Assembly: GCF_012848175.1 (NCBI RefSeq)
Contig: NZ_CP051651.1
Span: forward strand, 1,426,001 to 1,490,000
Origin: Xanthomonas campestris pv. badrii
Lineage (GTDB): Bacteria > Pseudomonadota > Gammaproteobacteria > Xanthomonadales > Xanthomonadaceae
Direction of reading: 5' to 3'
DNA: 64,000 bases
Part shown: piece after piece, positions 8,461 through 19,426 of the stretch
How positions within the stretch are numbered: position 1 is the first letter of the stretch
How the letters are laid out: each line of letters starts with the position of its first letter
Program-made: the position numbers and the translations under genes
The notes under the pieces: generated by a model
What the model saw: the letters and a program-made list of their open reading frames with translations, nothing else
The model's database searches: none
Told to the model about the DNA's origin: nothing

Positions 8461-9986
8461 GTGCGCGCAGAGCTGCCTTGGTCTTCGCCGCTGTGCGAGG
8501 CATCTTCTTCGCCGTCCTCGTCCTCGTCCTCGTCCTCGCCTTTGCCTTCGTCTTCGCCGAGGTCCGCTTCGACGGCATCGACGCGCTCCTCCGGGGTGTC
8601 CGCGTCGTCGGCGACCTCCTCCACATCCGCGTCGTGGTCGATGGCGTCGTCGGCGTCCACGCTATCGGCATGGTCATCTGCGTCGTGGTGACCGGCCGAC
8701 ACGCTCAGCGCAGCGGCCTGTGCGTCGTCGATGTCCTCGATGTCCTCGTGCGTGTCGTCATGGGCGCGCTGGTAATGGCCCTGGGCCAGCAGCTCCAGCA
8801 CCACCTCGCGGCCGCGCGCCGACAGCTGCCCATAGAGCGTGCCATCGATCTGGTCGGCTGCCGCCAGGCGAGCGGCGTCCTTGGCCGAGAGCGCGAATTC
8901 CAGGCCGCTGCAGAACAGGGTGGCGCCGCGCTTGGCCCGCCGCCAGGCCAGCCGCGACCACGGGTGGCGATACAGCACCACGCCTTCGTCCAGTGCCTGT
9001 TCCACCGCCTCGCGCGGAATCGGCTCGCGTGCCGGCACCACGTCGCCGGAGGCGCGGTAGGTGGTCATGAAGCGGCCGAACCAGTCGCCCAGGCGATCGG
9101 GGTCGTTCATGCGCAGGGCATTGAGCGCGGCGACCACGCGGTTCATCGCGGTAACGTCGATTTCGTACGGATCGGCCGGTACCTTCAGGTCTTCGTCGTG
9201 ATAGCGCACCGCCTCGTCGGCATCGGCGATCAGGGTGTCCAGGTAGTCGCCGATCAGCTCGGCCGATGAGGGCGCGCGGGTGCCGATGGAGAAGGTCAGG
9301 CAAGGATCTTCGGCCACGCCGTGGTGCGGCACCAGCGGCGGCAGGTACAGCATGTCGCCCGGGCCCAGCACCCAGTCGTGGGTGGGCTTGAAGTCGCGCA
9401 GCAGCTTGAGGTCGACATCGTCGCGGAACGCCTGCGGCGTGGGCTTGCGGCCCTGCGAGGCGCGTGCGTCGATCTGCCAGCGGCGGTGGCCTTGGCCCTG
9501 CAGCAGGAACACGTCGTAATGGTCGACATGCGCGCCGACCGAACCGCCGGTGGCGGCGAAGCTGATCATGATGTCGTCGATGCGCCAGCGCGGCAGGAAG
9601 CGGAAGTGCTCCAGCAGTGCGCGCACGTCGGCGTCCCACTTGTCCACGTCCTGCACCAGCAGGGTCCAGTCATGGTCGGGCAGGCCCGGGAAGTCGGTTT
9701 CCTGGAACGGGCCGGTGCGCACGTCCCAGCCGTCGGTGGCGCGGTCGTGGCTGATCAGGCGCGCCAGCACGCCATCCTCGCAGGCCAGCCCGGCCAGGTC
9801 TTCCGGCTGCAGCGGCGAGACGAAGTCGGCGAAGGCATTGCGGATCAGCAGCGGGTGCTTGTGCCAGTAATTGCGCAGGAAGCGCTCCACCGGCATGCCC
9901 AGCGGCTGGTCGCGGGTCGCGTGGATCTCAAAGGGCAGGGGCGCGCCTTTTCTGGCGGCGGTCTTCTTTGCGGCAGTTTTTTTCAT
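8457..9986 (-). CDS. roxA: JmjC/cupin ribosomal-protein arginine hydroxylase, RoxA/YcfD-like
   Basis: A 509-residue 2-oxoglutarate/Fe(II) oxygenase. The core (about residues 20-420) matches the ROXA/YcfD family that hydroxylates an arginine of ribosomal protein L16. The Fe ligands HxD are in GAHVDHYDVFLLQ (His153, Asp155), with the distal His in LYLPPLVPHHGVAED; a C-terminal winged-helix part follows. After about residue 425 the protein continues in a highly acidic low-complexity tail of about 85 residues, rich in Asp, Glu and His, which E. coli YcfD (about 370 aa) lacks. The start MKKTAAKKTAARKG is chosen because the longer frame upstream does not resemble the family. Confidence 0.85.
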   Translation of the reverse strand: MKKTAAKKTAARKGAPLPFEIHATRDQPLGMPVERFLRNYWHKHPLLIRNAFADFVSPLQPEDLAGLACEDGVLARLISHDRATDGWDVRTGPFQETDFPGLPDHDWTLLVQDVDKWDADVRALLEHFRFLPRWRIDDIMISFAATGGSVGAHVDHYDVFLLQGQGHRRWQIDARASQGRKPTPQAFRDDVDLKLLRDFKPTHDWVLGPGDMLYLPPLVPHHGVAEDPCLTFSIGTRAPSSAELIGDYLDTLIADADEAVRYHDEDLKVPADPYEIDVTAMNRVVAALNALRMNDPDRLGDWFGRFMTTYRASGDVVPAREPIPREAVEQALDEGVVLYRHPWSRLAWRRAKRGATLFCSGLEFALSAKDAARLAAADQIDGTLYGQLSARGREVVLELLAQGHYQRAHDDTHEDIEDIDDAQAAALSVSAGHHDADDHADSVDADDAIDHDADVEEVADDADTPEERVDAVEADLGEDEGKGEDEDEDEDGEEDASHSGEDQGSSART

Positions 9987-10547
9987 TGCGTGACGGGTCC
10001 GACCGGGAAAGCCGGCGCGGTGCGTCCGGCGAAGTGGTCTATTGTCACCCAGCCCGCTGCGCAATGCCTACAGTGCCTGCCTGATGGGTGTTGCGGTCTC
10101 ATGAAAAAGGAAGCAATACAACGCTGGTGCGGGTCCGGTTCATGCGCCGCCAATGCTCGATGTGGTCGAGTCCATGAGCGACGGATCCGTCGACAGCACG
10201 GCAGAAATGCCAATGGCGATCGCGGCGCCATGGCATCAGCGTGTTGCCGGTGCCGCGGTCTTGCAGGGCGGGTTTACTGGATGGATTGGACGGTATTGTC
10301 GTCGCCGGGAAACGCACATGTTTCACCCCGGGACCAAGACCAGAGTCTTGTTGCCCTGGCGCACCAGCGCACGACGCGCCGGTGCGCCCACCACTTTTTC
10401 GCAGTGCATCCTTGATCAGGTCGTTCTCGAACAGCTGGGGAAGAGCCGGACGTACTTGCGATGACTGTGTTGCAGAAACTAAATCTGGGCTGACTCCGTT
10501 GGCAAGCCGCCTCCCACGATCAGATGGCGCCTATTTCATAGCCTCAG
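9987..10547. other. Gene-poor stretch beside the effector gene, with a possible IS3-type remnant
   Basis: About 560 bp with no convincing gene. On the minus strand near 10440-10350 there is a fragment reading FENDLIKDALRK, then in the next frame VVGAPARRALVRQG, with an A5 run at the frame change. This resembles the OrfA/OrfB junction of some IS3-family elements and may be a decayed transposase piece. No terminal repeats were recognised. The region is the proximal border of the low-GC island. Confidence 0.3.
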
Positions 10548-10586
10548 CTTGATGCATGAGCATTTTTAAAATGCTTATGCATCAAG
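10548..10586. repeat. 39-bp near-perfect palindrome
   Basis: The arm at 10548-10566 (CTTGATGCATGAGCATTTT) is the reverse complement of 10568-10586 with one mismatch, around a single central T. It is AT-rich against the surrounding DNA. It lies 30 bp past the stop of the Fic-like gene. It may act as that gene's terminator (stable hairpin, but no clear U-tract), as a binding site, or as an old element end. Confidence 0.85.
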
Positions 10587-10616
10587 AAACGATCATTGGC
10601 AATGCGCGGACGATCG

Positions 10617-12089
10617 CTAGGCTTGGCAATGTGCCCGGAACATCTCCTGTCCTTCCTTGATCCGCGCCACCAGTTCATCGTTGGAGTAGCCGTCGAATTC
10701 GTTGACATCAGGGAACATGGATGGTGATAAACCCGCTGAAAGCAGCAGTTTGTTGAGTAGCAGGCAACCAAAAGTTCGTGCGTTGCCATCCTCGAACACA
10801 TGCGCGCGCTCCAAGGTGGCGCACGTTTGTGCCACCACATGCAGGGCGGCCTCTGCGTCGGTAGCCCTTTTTATCTTGCGATAATGCGTTCGAAGCACTT
10901 CTTGCACCAGCTTCTTGATATTTTTGCGGCCTTGTCCCTTGCACGCCCAATAATCGCTGGCATTGCCACGCGCTACCTCATTCCAGTCGATCGGACGATT
11001 ATCGAGGCTTCGAAACGCAGCCCAATCGGGGAACCGGGATTGGAACTCTTTGAGTTCGTCGATCCCGGCTGGACTCAGATTCTTGGAGGTAGAAAGCTCA
11101 AACCCGACCAGCTGGTCTCGATACCCATCCTGCAATGGCATCAGGTAAACCGGCACTTCATAGCCGGCTGCCAAGTCTGCGCTTTTGATCTTATCGTTGA
11201 TATTGCTGCCAGGCGCGGTCAGGGCGGCAACTGCATTCACCGCTTCGTCGGAATCGACGTACGACGGCCAACTACGCATGAAGCTGCGCCTGAACACGCC
11301 ATTGACAGCGATGTCGTGCAGATTCTCCAACCAAGTCGAATCGATTTCGCGCTTTTTACGGGACGAGGAATCGGTTTCAGAGTCGATGACGAATTTCAAG
11401 CCGCGCGACATGCCGCCCATGTAGCCGGGCTCGTTGTCGAATCGCATGCCGGATGCCGCGCCTTCATCATTCCAGTGCTCTTGCTCAATGCAAAATTTCC
11501 AGGTGTGTGCAACCGGGAAAGACTGAAAAGCCGGGTGTGCGCGCATCGCGCCGGCGAGATCGGCTTCTCCTTGCAGTTTTTCCCTGACCGCATAAAGTCC
11601 GAATTGCAGCACGTTTTTTAAATCTGCGTCCATATTGTTCGCTCCGTGTCCGCGACTAATAGCTTGTCGAAGCGTTTCTGCGACCTCGATCGGCGACAAG
11701 TTTTCCGCGTTTGAAATCGCGGCGATATCGTCGATCACATGGGTCAGCAAAGCGCCAAATTCAGGGCCGTCAAATAGATCTTTCATGGTCGAACGGCCGC
11801 TGTCTAGCTCCGCTTCGAGCTGTTGCAGATGTTGGGCAGCCTGGCCCTGCCAGAACCTGCTTGTCAAAGCGCCAGCTGATGTGCCGCCCGGAGAATTGAG
11901 AAAAGTCCTAAGCCTATCCAGCGATGCGCGGGGAGAGGTTCTGTTGGATGCGCGGCCAGATCGACTGAGCCCACTATCGGCGATCTCTTGCCTGGGGCGT
12001 TCCTGGGCTATCGAACCCCTATCTTCGTGGTGTTCAACAACATAGTTGTTCGCTCTGCCACTGGCACCCGTAACGTTGAAACACCCCAT
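10617..12089 (-). CDS. Candidate type III effector with a non-canonical Fic motif
   Basis: A 490-residue protein I cannot assign to a named Xop family. The N-terminus starts MGCFNVTGASG and is rich in Ser, Arg and Gly, as in type III secretion signals. Gly2-Cys3 could be lipidated in a plant cell, though Val at position 6 does not fit the PROSITE myristoylation pattern. Near the C-terminus, HVFEDGNARTFG (His430) matches the Fic signature HxFx(D/E)GNGRxxR except that the second Gly is Ala and the last Arg is Gly. Fic proteins transfer AMP, UMP or similar groups; the Xanthomonas effector AvrAC/XopAC is a Fic uridylyltransferase. The gene is AT-richer than its neighbours, flanked by an IS-like remnant and a palindrome. 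A GGAG lies 9 bases before the ATG. I see no PIP box (TTCGB-N15-TTCGB) upstream. Confidence 0.6.
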   Translation of the reverse strand: MGCFNVTGASGRANNYVVEHHEDRGSIAQERPRQEIADSGLSRSGRASNRTSPRASLDRLRTFLNSPGGTSAGALTSRFWQGQAAQHLQQLEAELDSGRSTMKDLFDGPEFGALLTHVIDDIAAISNAENLSPIEVAETLRQAISRGHGANNMDADLKNVLQFGLYAVREKLQGEADLAGAMRAHPAFQSFPVAHTWKFCIEQEHWNDEGAASGMRFDNEPGYMGGMSRGLKFVIDSETDSSSRKKREIDSTWLENLHDIAVNGVFRRSFMRSWPSYVDSDEAVNAVAALTAPGSNINDKIKSADLAAGYEVPVYLMPLQDGYRDQLVGFELSTSKNLSPAGIDELKEFQSRFPDWAAFRSLDNRPIDWNEVARGNASDYWACKGQGRKNIKKLVQEVLRTHYRKIKRATDAEAALHVVAQTCATLERAHVFEDGNARTFGCLLLNKLLLSAGLSPSMFPDVNEFDGYSNDELVARIKEGQEMFRAHCQA

Positions 12090-12726
12090 GGCTCAGTTCT
12101 CCGCTCAATGATGGTGGATCTGCATACAACACCGGCAGGAATCTCTGGCGGATCGGCGTTAAATCGCTGCCGTTTTCAAACACCGAGGCGCGACCAGGCG
12201 CGATCGATTATCGAGGTTGGCTGCCGCTGAAGGTCCAATGGCGTCTCGGCGTCGGCATGCGATCGCACTATCATTACTCAACAACGGCACGCACGAGTGA
12301 GAGCAGCCAAATGGTGCTTGAGTAATTTTCATTGTTTTATATATAAGATTACAGCATCAATCGTAGTAAACCACGATCATTCTCATCACCGGGAATGGTG
12401 AGCGAATGAGCGATGCCGGATCCGAAGTCGAAGGACACGGAGATGTGGGCGCATGACCCATGGCTGCAGTCTGCGATCTGGTTGAGATATGCGCCGTCTG
12501 TTGCCAGCGGCGCGATCAGGTCGGGACAGACTCGGGCGATGCCGTGGCGATGATTGCACGGGCGGCAATGCTCCAGCACCACATGGCGGCGCTGGGTACA
12601 TCAGCAATCTTAATGAGCCCGGGCCGTGCCCCATCTGCGGCGAGCGCGGCAGGTGGATGCTGCTTGGGATCTGGGCAGGCTGGCGGACAACGCCCGTCCG
12701 GCGAACCGATTGGCCTTGCCGGCAGA
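12090..12726. other. Intergenic stretch between effector gene and purB
   Basis: About 640 bp. Positions 12300-12360 are strikingly AT-rich (TTTTATATATAAG) and could hold promoters. A minus-strand open frame at 12349-12582 (GTG start, 77 residues, with HCRPCNHRHG and GDENDRGLLRLML) has no recognisable family and no strong Shine-Dalgarno; it may be a decayed gene. No PIP box, tRNA or IS end was recognised. Confidence 0.35.
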
Positions 12727-15452
<2,726 letters not shown>

Positions 15453-15737
15453 GTCCGCCTCCGCAACGATCGACTGCAACGCCCGACTGCATCAGCGCGG
15501 ACAGGGGCGAAACGATGGGGCGTACAGCGAAGAACGACACGCTCGGTGCGTTTCTACAGTCAGGGTCGTCGCCCATGGCGGCGTGGTACCTCGGATGGAT
15601 GAACCGGCAGTCTAGCCCACGCGTGCGACGACACCGTCGCAACGTGCCTGGCGAGTATCGTAGAGGGCCTCGCCAGCGTGGGTGCGCCCGCGGCCAGTCA
15701 TTGCGTCACCACAGATCACCGATTGCGGAGAGTGCAG

Positions 15738-17141
15738 ATGAGCGAACGTTTCAGGACCGAACACGACAGCATGGGCGAGTTGCAGGTGCCCGCCGATGCG
15801 CTATGGGGCGCGCAGACCCAGCGCGCCGTACAGAATTTTCCGGTCTCCGGCCAGCCGATGCCGCGCGGTTTCATTCGCGCGCTGGGGCTGATCAAGGCGG
15901 CTGCGGCGAGCGTCAACGCCGACCTGGGGCTGTTGCCGAAGGCGATCGCCAGGACCGTGCAGGACGCGGCCTTGCAGGTGGCCGAAGGCGCGCACGACGC
16001 GCAGTTTCCGATCGATGTGTACCAGACCGGCTCGGGCACCTCGTCCAACATGAATGCCAACGAGGTCATCGCCACGCTGGCCACGCGGGCCGGCAAGACT
16101 CCGGTGCATCCCAACGATCACGTCAATCTGGGGCAGAGTTCCAACGACGTGGTGCCTACCGCGATCCGTGTCTGTGCCTTGCTTGCGGTGCAGGAACACC
16201 TGCAGCCGGCGCTGAAGCATCTGCGCAAGACCATCGACAAGCGCGCCAGGTCGCTGGACAAGATCGTCAAGACCGGCCGCACCCATCTGATGGATGCGAT
16301 GCCGCTGACCTTCGGGCAGGAATTCGGCGCCTGGTCTGCGCAACTGCGCTCGGCGCAGGAGCGGATCGACGACGCGCTCAGGCGGCTGCGTCGCCTGCCG
16401 CTGGGCGGCACCGCGATCGGCACCGGCATCAATGCCGATCCGCGCTTCGGCGCGAAGGCGGCCAAGGCCTTGTCGACGTTGAGCGGAGCCAGGTTCGAAA
16501 GCGCGGAGAACAAGTTCGAAGGGCTTGCCGCGCAGGACGATGCGGTGGAGCTGTCCGGCCAGCTCAATGCGCTGGCCGTGGCGTTGATCAAGATCGCAAA
16601 CGATTTGCGCTGGATGAATGCCGGGCCGCTGGCCGGGCTGGGCGAGATCGAGTTGCCGGCGCTTCAGCCGGGCAGCTCGATCATGCCGGGCAAGGTCAAC
16701 CCGGTGATTCCCGAGGCCACCGTGATGGCCTGCGCCCAGGTAATTGGCCACCACACCGCGATTACCGTGGCCGGGCAGACCGGCAATTTCCAGTTGAACG
16801 TGACCCTGCCGCTGATTGCCTACAACCTGCTGGATTCAATCACGTTGCTGGGCAATGTGTCGCGGCTGCTTGCCGATAGCGCCATTGCCGGCCTGAAGGT
16901 GCGCCAGGAGCGCGTGCGCGAGGCGCTGGACCGCAATCCGATCCTGGTCACCGCGTTGAATCCCATCATCGGCTACGAAAAAGCGGCCGCTATCGCCAAG
17001 CGCGCCTACAAGGAGCAGCGCCCGGTGCTGGAGGTGGCCAGGCAGGACAGCGGACTGAGCGAAGCCGAATTGCGCCGGTTGCTGGACCCGGCCGCGCTGA
17101 CCCGCGGCGGCATCCACGCCGGTGGCGGTGGCGGCGGCTGA
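15738..17141 (+). CDS. fumC: Class II fumarate hydratase
   Basis: A 467-residue iron-independent fumarase that interconverts fumarate and malate. The superfamily signature GSSIMPGKVNPVIPEA lies near residue 315, and TGSGTSSNMNANEV and the TGRTHLMDAMPLTFGQE segment carry other catalytic residues. The start ATG at 15738 gives MSERFRTEHDSMGELQVP, as in relatives. The C-terminus ends in a run of Gly (GGIHAGGGGGG), a little longer than usual. It is transcribed away from the CorC-type gene, so 15453-15737 holds two divergent promoters. Confidence 0.96.
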   Translation: MSERFRTEHDSMGELQVPADALWGAQTQRAVQNFPVSGQPMPRGFIRALGLIKAAAASVNADLGLLPKAIARTVQDAALQVAEGAHDAQFPIDVYQTGSGTSSNMNANEVIATLATRAGKTPVHPNDHVNLGQSSNDVVPTAIRVCALLAVQEHLQPALKHLRKTIDKRARSLDKIVKTGRTHLMDAMPLTFGQEFGAWSAQLRSAQERIDDALRRLRRLPLGGTAIGTGINADPRFGAKAAKALSTLSGARFESAENKFEGLAAQDDAVELSGQLNALAVALIKIANDLRWMNAGPLAGLGEIELPALQPGSSIMPGKVNPVIPEATVMACAQVIGHHTAITVAGQTGNFQLNVTLPLIAYNLLDSITLLGNVSRLLADSAIAGLKVRQERVREALDRNPILVTALNPIIGYEKAAAIAKRAYKEQRPVLEVARQDSGLSEAELRRLLDPAALTRGGIHAGGGGGG

Positions 17142-17155
17142 TCGCCGCCAGCCAT

Positions 17156-17199
17156 GGGGGGGGGGCGCATGCGGTCTTGCCGTCGATGCGGCAAGACCG
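17156..17199. repeat. G10 tract and hairpin after fumC
   Basis: Ten consecutive G (17156-17165) are followed by an 11-bp stem (CGGTCTTGCCG at 17172-17182 and its complement at 17189-17199) with a six-base loop. No U-tract follows, so it may be a weak terminator or only an mRNA-stabilising hairpin. Confidence 0.6.
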
Positions 17200-17275
17200 G
17201 TGGCGTGATGAGGCGGGGGGCATCGCGCCCGCCGCCTGCGATCGAAGCGTCAGCGTAACTGCGCGGTTGCGTGGT

Positions 17276-17698
17276 TCAGTGCCGTTCGGCCTGGACGTTC
17301 CCGAAGCTTTCGCGGTACGGCTGCAGCGGCGGGATTTCTTCCAGCAGCTCAGTACTGAGCCGCTGGATTTCCGGCGTCGCGGTCAGCTTGATCGACTTGT
17401 AATCCGGGTCCGGGCCGGCGTCGTTGACCGCCTGCTGGCGCAGCATCTGCAGATGCCCGAACAGCAGTTGCAGCTTGGCGCGGGTCGGCTCCTTCTGCGG
17501 TAGCGCGATATCGTCGATCTTGAGCGTGCCGTCCGGAGTGATCTCCGCATTGGCGGCGGGCGGGCGACGGATCATCACCGATTGCGTGGTGATGGCGACG
17601 CGCGGCTTGCCGCGTTCGGCACGCCGGGACGACTGATCGCCGCAGGCGGCGAGTGTGCACAGCAACAGCGCCATGCAGAGCATCACGAACTTGTTCAT
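17276..17698 (-). CDS. Small lipoprotein, function unknown
   Basis: A 140-residue predicted lipoprotein. The signal peptide MNKFVMLCMALLLCTLAAC ends in a LAAC lipobox, placing Cys19 as the lipidated residue. The mature part has TPDGTLKIDDIALP, similar in layout to DUF2884/YggN proteins such as the neighbour at 18039-18569. The ATG at 17698 is preferred over one nine codons earlier because it starts the signal peptide directly. It lies 340 bp from the DUF2884 gene on the same strand, possibly a divergent paralogue. Confidence 0.7.
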   Translation of the reverse strand: MNKFVMLCMALLLCTLAACGDQSSRRAERGKPRVAITTQSVMIRRPPAANAEITPDGTLKIDDIALPQKEPTRAKLQLLFGHLQMLRQQAVNDAGPDPDYKSIKLTATPEIQRLSTELLEEIPPLQPYRESFGNVQAERH

Positions 17699-18038
17699 GG
17701 GGTCGAAGGGTCGAGGGAAGCGCACTAGTGTAATCCCGCGCCGGTCGATCGGCCGGGCAGGGGGCTACCGGGAGCGCTGACAACATGTCGCAGGTCCTTC
17801 ACCTGTGAGGTGGGGCCGCTTTCGCGCAGTCTCGACGATCGAACGGCAACTGCGCAGGTCAACCCATGCGCAGCCGCCAAAGCGCCGCGTTCAAAGGTGG
17901 CCAACGCACCTGGCGGGCGGTCGTCAGGCGGATGCGGGCGGTGCGCTCAGAACTGCGGCGTACAGCGTTGGTACCTGCCGCTTCCGGGTACAGACCGTGC
18001 CCGCCTGGCGGTGAGCACGGTCGTGTTGCCGGCCGCTG
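17699..18038. other. Intergenic, no gene recognised
   Basis: About 340 bp between two lipoprotein genes on the minus strand. Open frames here are short and lack family matches or ribosome sites. No terminator with a clear U-tract was recognised. Confidence 0.4.
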
Positions 18039-18569
18039 TTAGTTGCGGCAATTGTCGACATCGTGTTGCGTCAGGCTCGAGTACGGTGCGAACGCGGGCA
18101 CCAGTTGTGCAGCGGCGTCCTGCGCGGTGCGTAGTTTGCCCAGCTGATCGCAGATCTGCATGGCCTTGTTCTTGAAGGTTTCCGCTTCGGCTTGGATCTT
18201 GTCGCCGATTTGATCCGGGTTGCCGCTGAGCACGCCCTTGAGCGCTTCGCCCGCCGCATGTGCGCCGAAAGCCGCACCCTGGGTGCCGATATCGACACCT
18301 TTGCTGGCCACGCCCTGGACCTGCGCGTAGTAGCTGCGCATGGCTTCACGCTGTGCCTGGTTCAAGGCCACCGGCTTGCCCCCGATGCTGAGCGCCCCAT
18401 CCACGCCGATGGAGGCGGCGGGCAGGCCCTGGCGTTTGAGCGTCAGGCTCTTGCCGTTGAAGGTCACGCCGGCGCTGTCGTTCTCGCCCGACACCACCAC
18501 CTTCGGCTCGGACTTGCCGCAGCCCACCAGCAACACGCTGGCCATTACCGCAGAAATAAGCAGTTTCAT
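18039..18569 (-). CDS. DUF2884 (YggN-like) lipoprotein
   Basis: A 176-residue predicted lipoprotein. The signal MKLLISAVMASVLLVGC ends in a lipobox with Cys17. The mature protein has the YggN-like run GALSIGGKPVALNQAQREAMRSYYAQVQG, then a helical segment (KGVDIGTQGAAFGAHAAGEALKG) and two C-terminal cysteines (ICDQLGK and VDNCRN). Function is unknown. It is the last gene of the GntR/ABC operon, 22 bp after the beta-repeat protein, so an envelope-related role shared with the transporter is inferred. Confidence 0.75.
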   Translation of the reverse strand: MKLLISAVMASVLLVGCGKSEPKVVVSGENDSAGVTFNGKSLTLKRQGLPAASIGVDGALSIGGKPVALNQAQREAMRSYYAQVQGVASKGVDIGTQGAAFGAHAAGEALKGVLSGNPDQIGDKIQAEAETFKNKAMQICDQLGKLRTAQDAAAQLVPAFAPYSSLTQHDVDNCRN

Positions 18570-18591
18570 ACGCTATCCCCCGAATGAAGAG

Positions 18592-19416
18592 TTACTTGTC
18601 CGCCGGTACGCGCGTAGCGCCGCCCACATCGCTGGCGCTGATGTCGCCGCTGCCCTTGCGCGCAAGGCTCACATCGCCACTGACCTTGCGCACCTCGATC
18701 GAGCCGGACTTGATCGCCTCGATCATGACGCTTCCCTGCACGTGCTCGATCTCCATCTCGCCCGACCCCACGGTGCCGACGGTGACGTTGCCTGCCACCT
18801 CGCGCAATGTGACCTCGCCGGAGCCGACCGTGCCGACGTCGGTTGCGCCACGGATCTGCCTGGCCTTCAGGTCGCCCGAGCCCACCGCCAGTACACGCAG
18901 CGCACCGATATCCTCCAGCTCGATGTCGCCGGAGCCCACCTTGGCGGTGACACGTCCCTTGCTGCGGCGGACGGTCATATCGCCCGAGCCGACATCGGCG
19001 CTGACCGATGCGGCACCGGTGATCTCGGCATCACCGGAACCCACATCGAACTGCACCAGCAGGGTGTTCGGCACGCTGCCGCGCAGGTCCAGGTACGAAT
19101 AGTTTTCGCCGATGGACATGCGGATCAGGCGGTCTTCGGCCAGGGTCACCACCAGCTTGTCGCCGACCCGCTTCTGGGTCACGGTCAGCTGCTTGAGCAG
19201 CTCGGCCTTGGCCGCACAGGCACGACCATGCAGGCGTCCGCCGGTACCGGGCGCGGCGTCCAGGCGCAGGTCGTTGGAGGCGACTTCGAACACCACCGAC
19301 TTCACTCCCCTCAGTTGCAAGTCCAGGCTGCGCGGCTCGGAGAACCTGCATTGCTCTTCGGCAGCCGCGGCGCCGGGCAATGCGAACAGAAGGGCCAGGG
19401 TCAGGGGCAGGCGCAT
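18592..19416 (-). CDS. Secreted beta-repeat protein (DUF2807/DUF4097-like)
   Basis: A 274-residue exported protein. The signal peptide ends near residue 20 (PGAAAAEE). From about residue 125 on, short repeats of roughly 17-20 residues carry GSGD or GSGE (VGSGDAEITG, VGSGDMTVRR, VGSGDIELED, VGSGDLKARQ, VGSGEVTLRE and so on). This is typical of DUF2807/DUF4097 right-handed beta-helices. The N-terminal third has a single Cys pair. Role unknown; its position 10 bp after the ABC permease gene suggests action with the transporter in the periplasm. Confidence 0.8.
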   Translation of the reverse strand: MRLPLTLALLFALPGAAAAEEQCRFSEPRSLDLQLRGVKSVVFEVASNDLRLDAAPGTGGRLHGRACAAKAELLKQLTVTQKRVGDKLVVTLAEDRLIRMSIGENYSYLDLRGSVPNTLLVQFDVGSGDAEITGAASVSADVGSGDMTVRRSKGRVTAKVGSGDIELEDIGALRVLAVGSGDLKARQIRGATDVGTVGSGEVTLREVAGNVTVGTVGSGEMEIEHVQGSVMIEAIKSGSIEVRKVSGDVSLARKGSGDISASDVGGATRVPADK

Positions 19417-19426
19417 GGAATGTCCT

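Noticed and set aside
8500..8640. Acidic repeat region of the hydroxylase as a separate coding repeat or frameshift
   Set aside because: The frame is continuous with the oxygenase and the codon pattern is the same, so it is read as a true C-terminal tail.
12084..12089. Canonical N-myristoylation site on MGCFNV
   Set aside because: Gly2 and Cys3 fit lipidation in general, but Val at the fifth position after Gly does not match the PROSITE pattern, so it is left as a possibility only.
12090..12350. PIP box (TTCGB-N15-TTCGB) for the effector gene
   Set aside because: No pair at the right spacing was found on the minus strand upstream of the start; GCGAC and GCGAT near 12190-12204 lie too close together.
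12349..12582. Small Cys/His-containing frame as a real gene
   Set aside because: No ribosome site, no family, GTG start in an island border; mentioned only in the intergenic entry.
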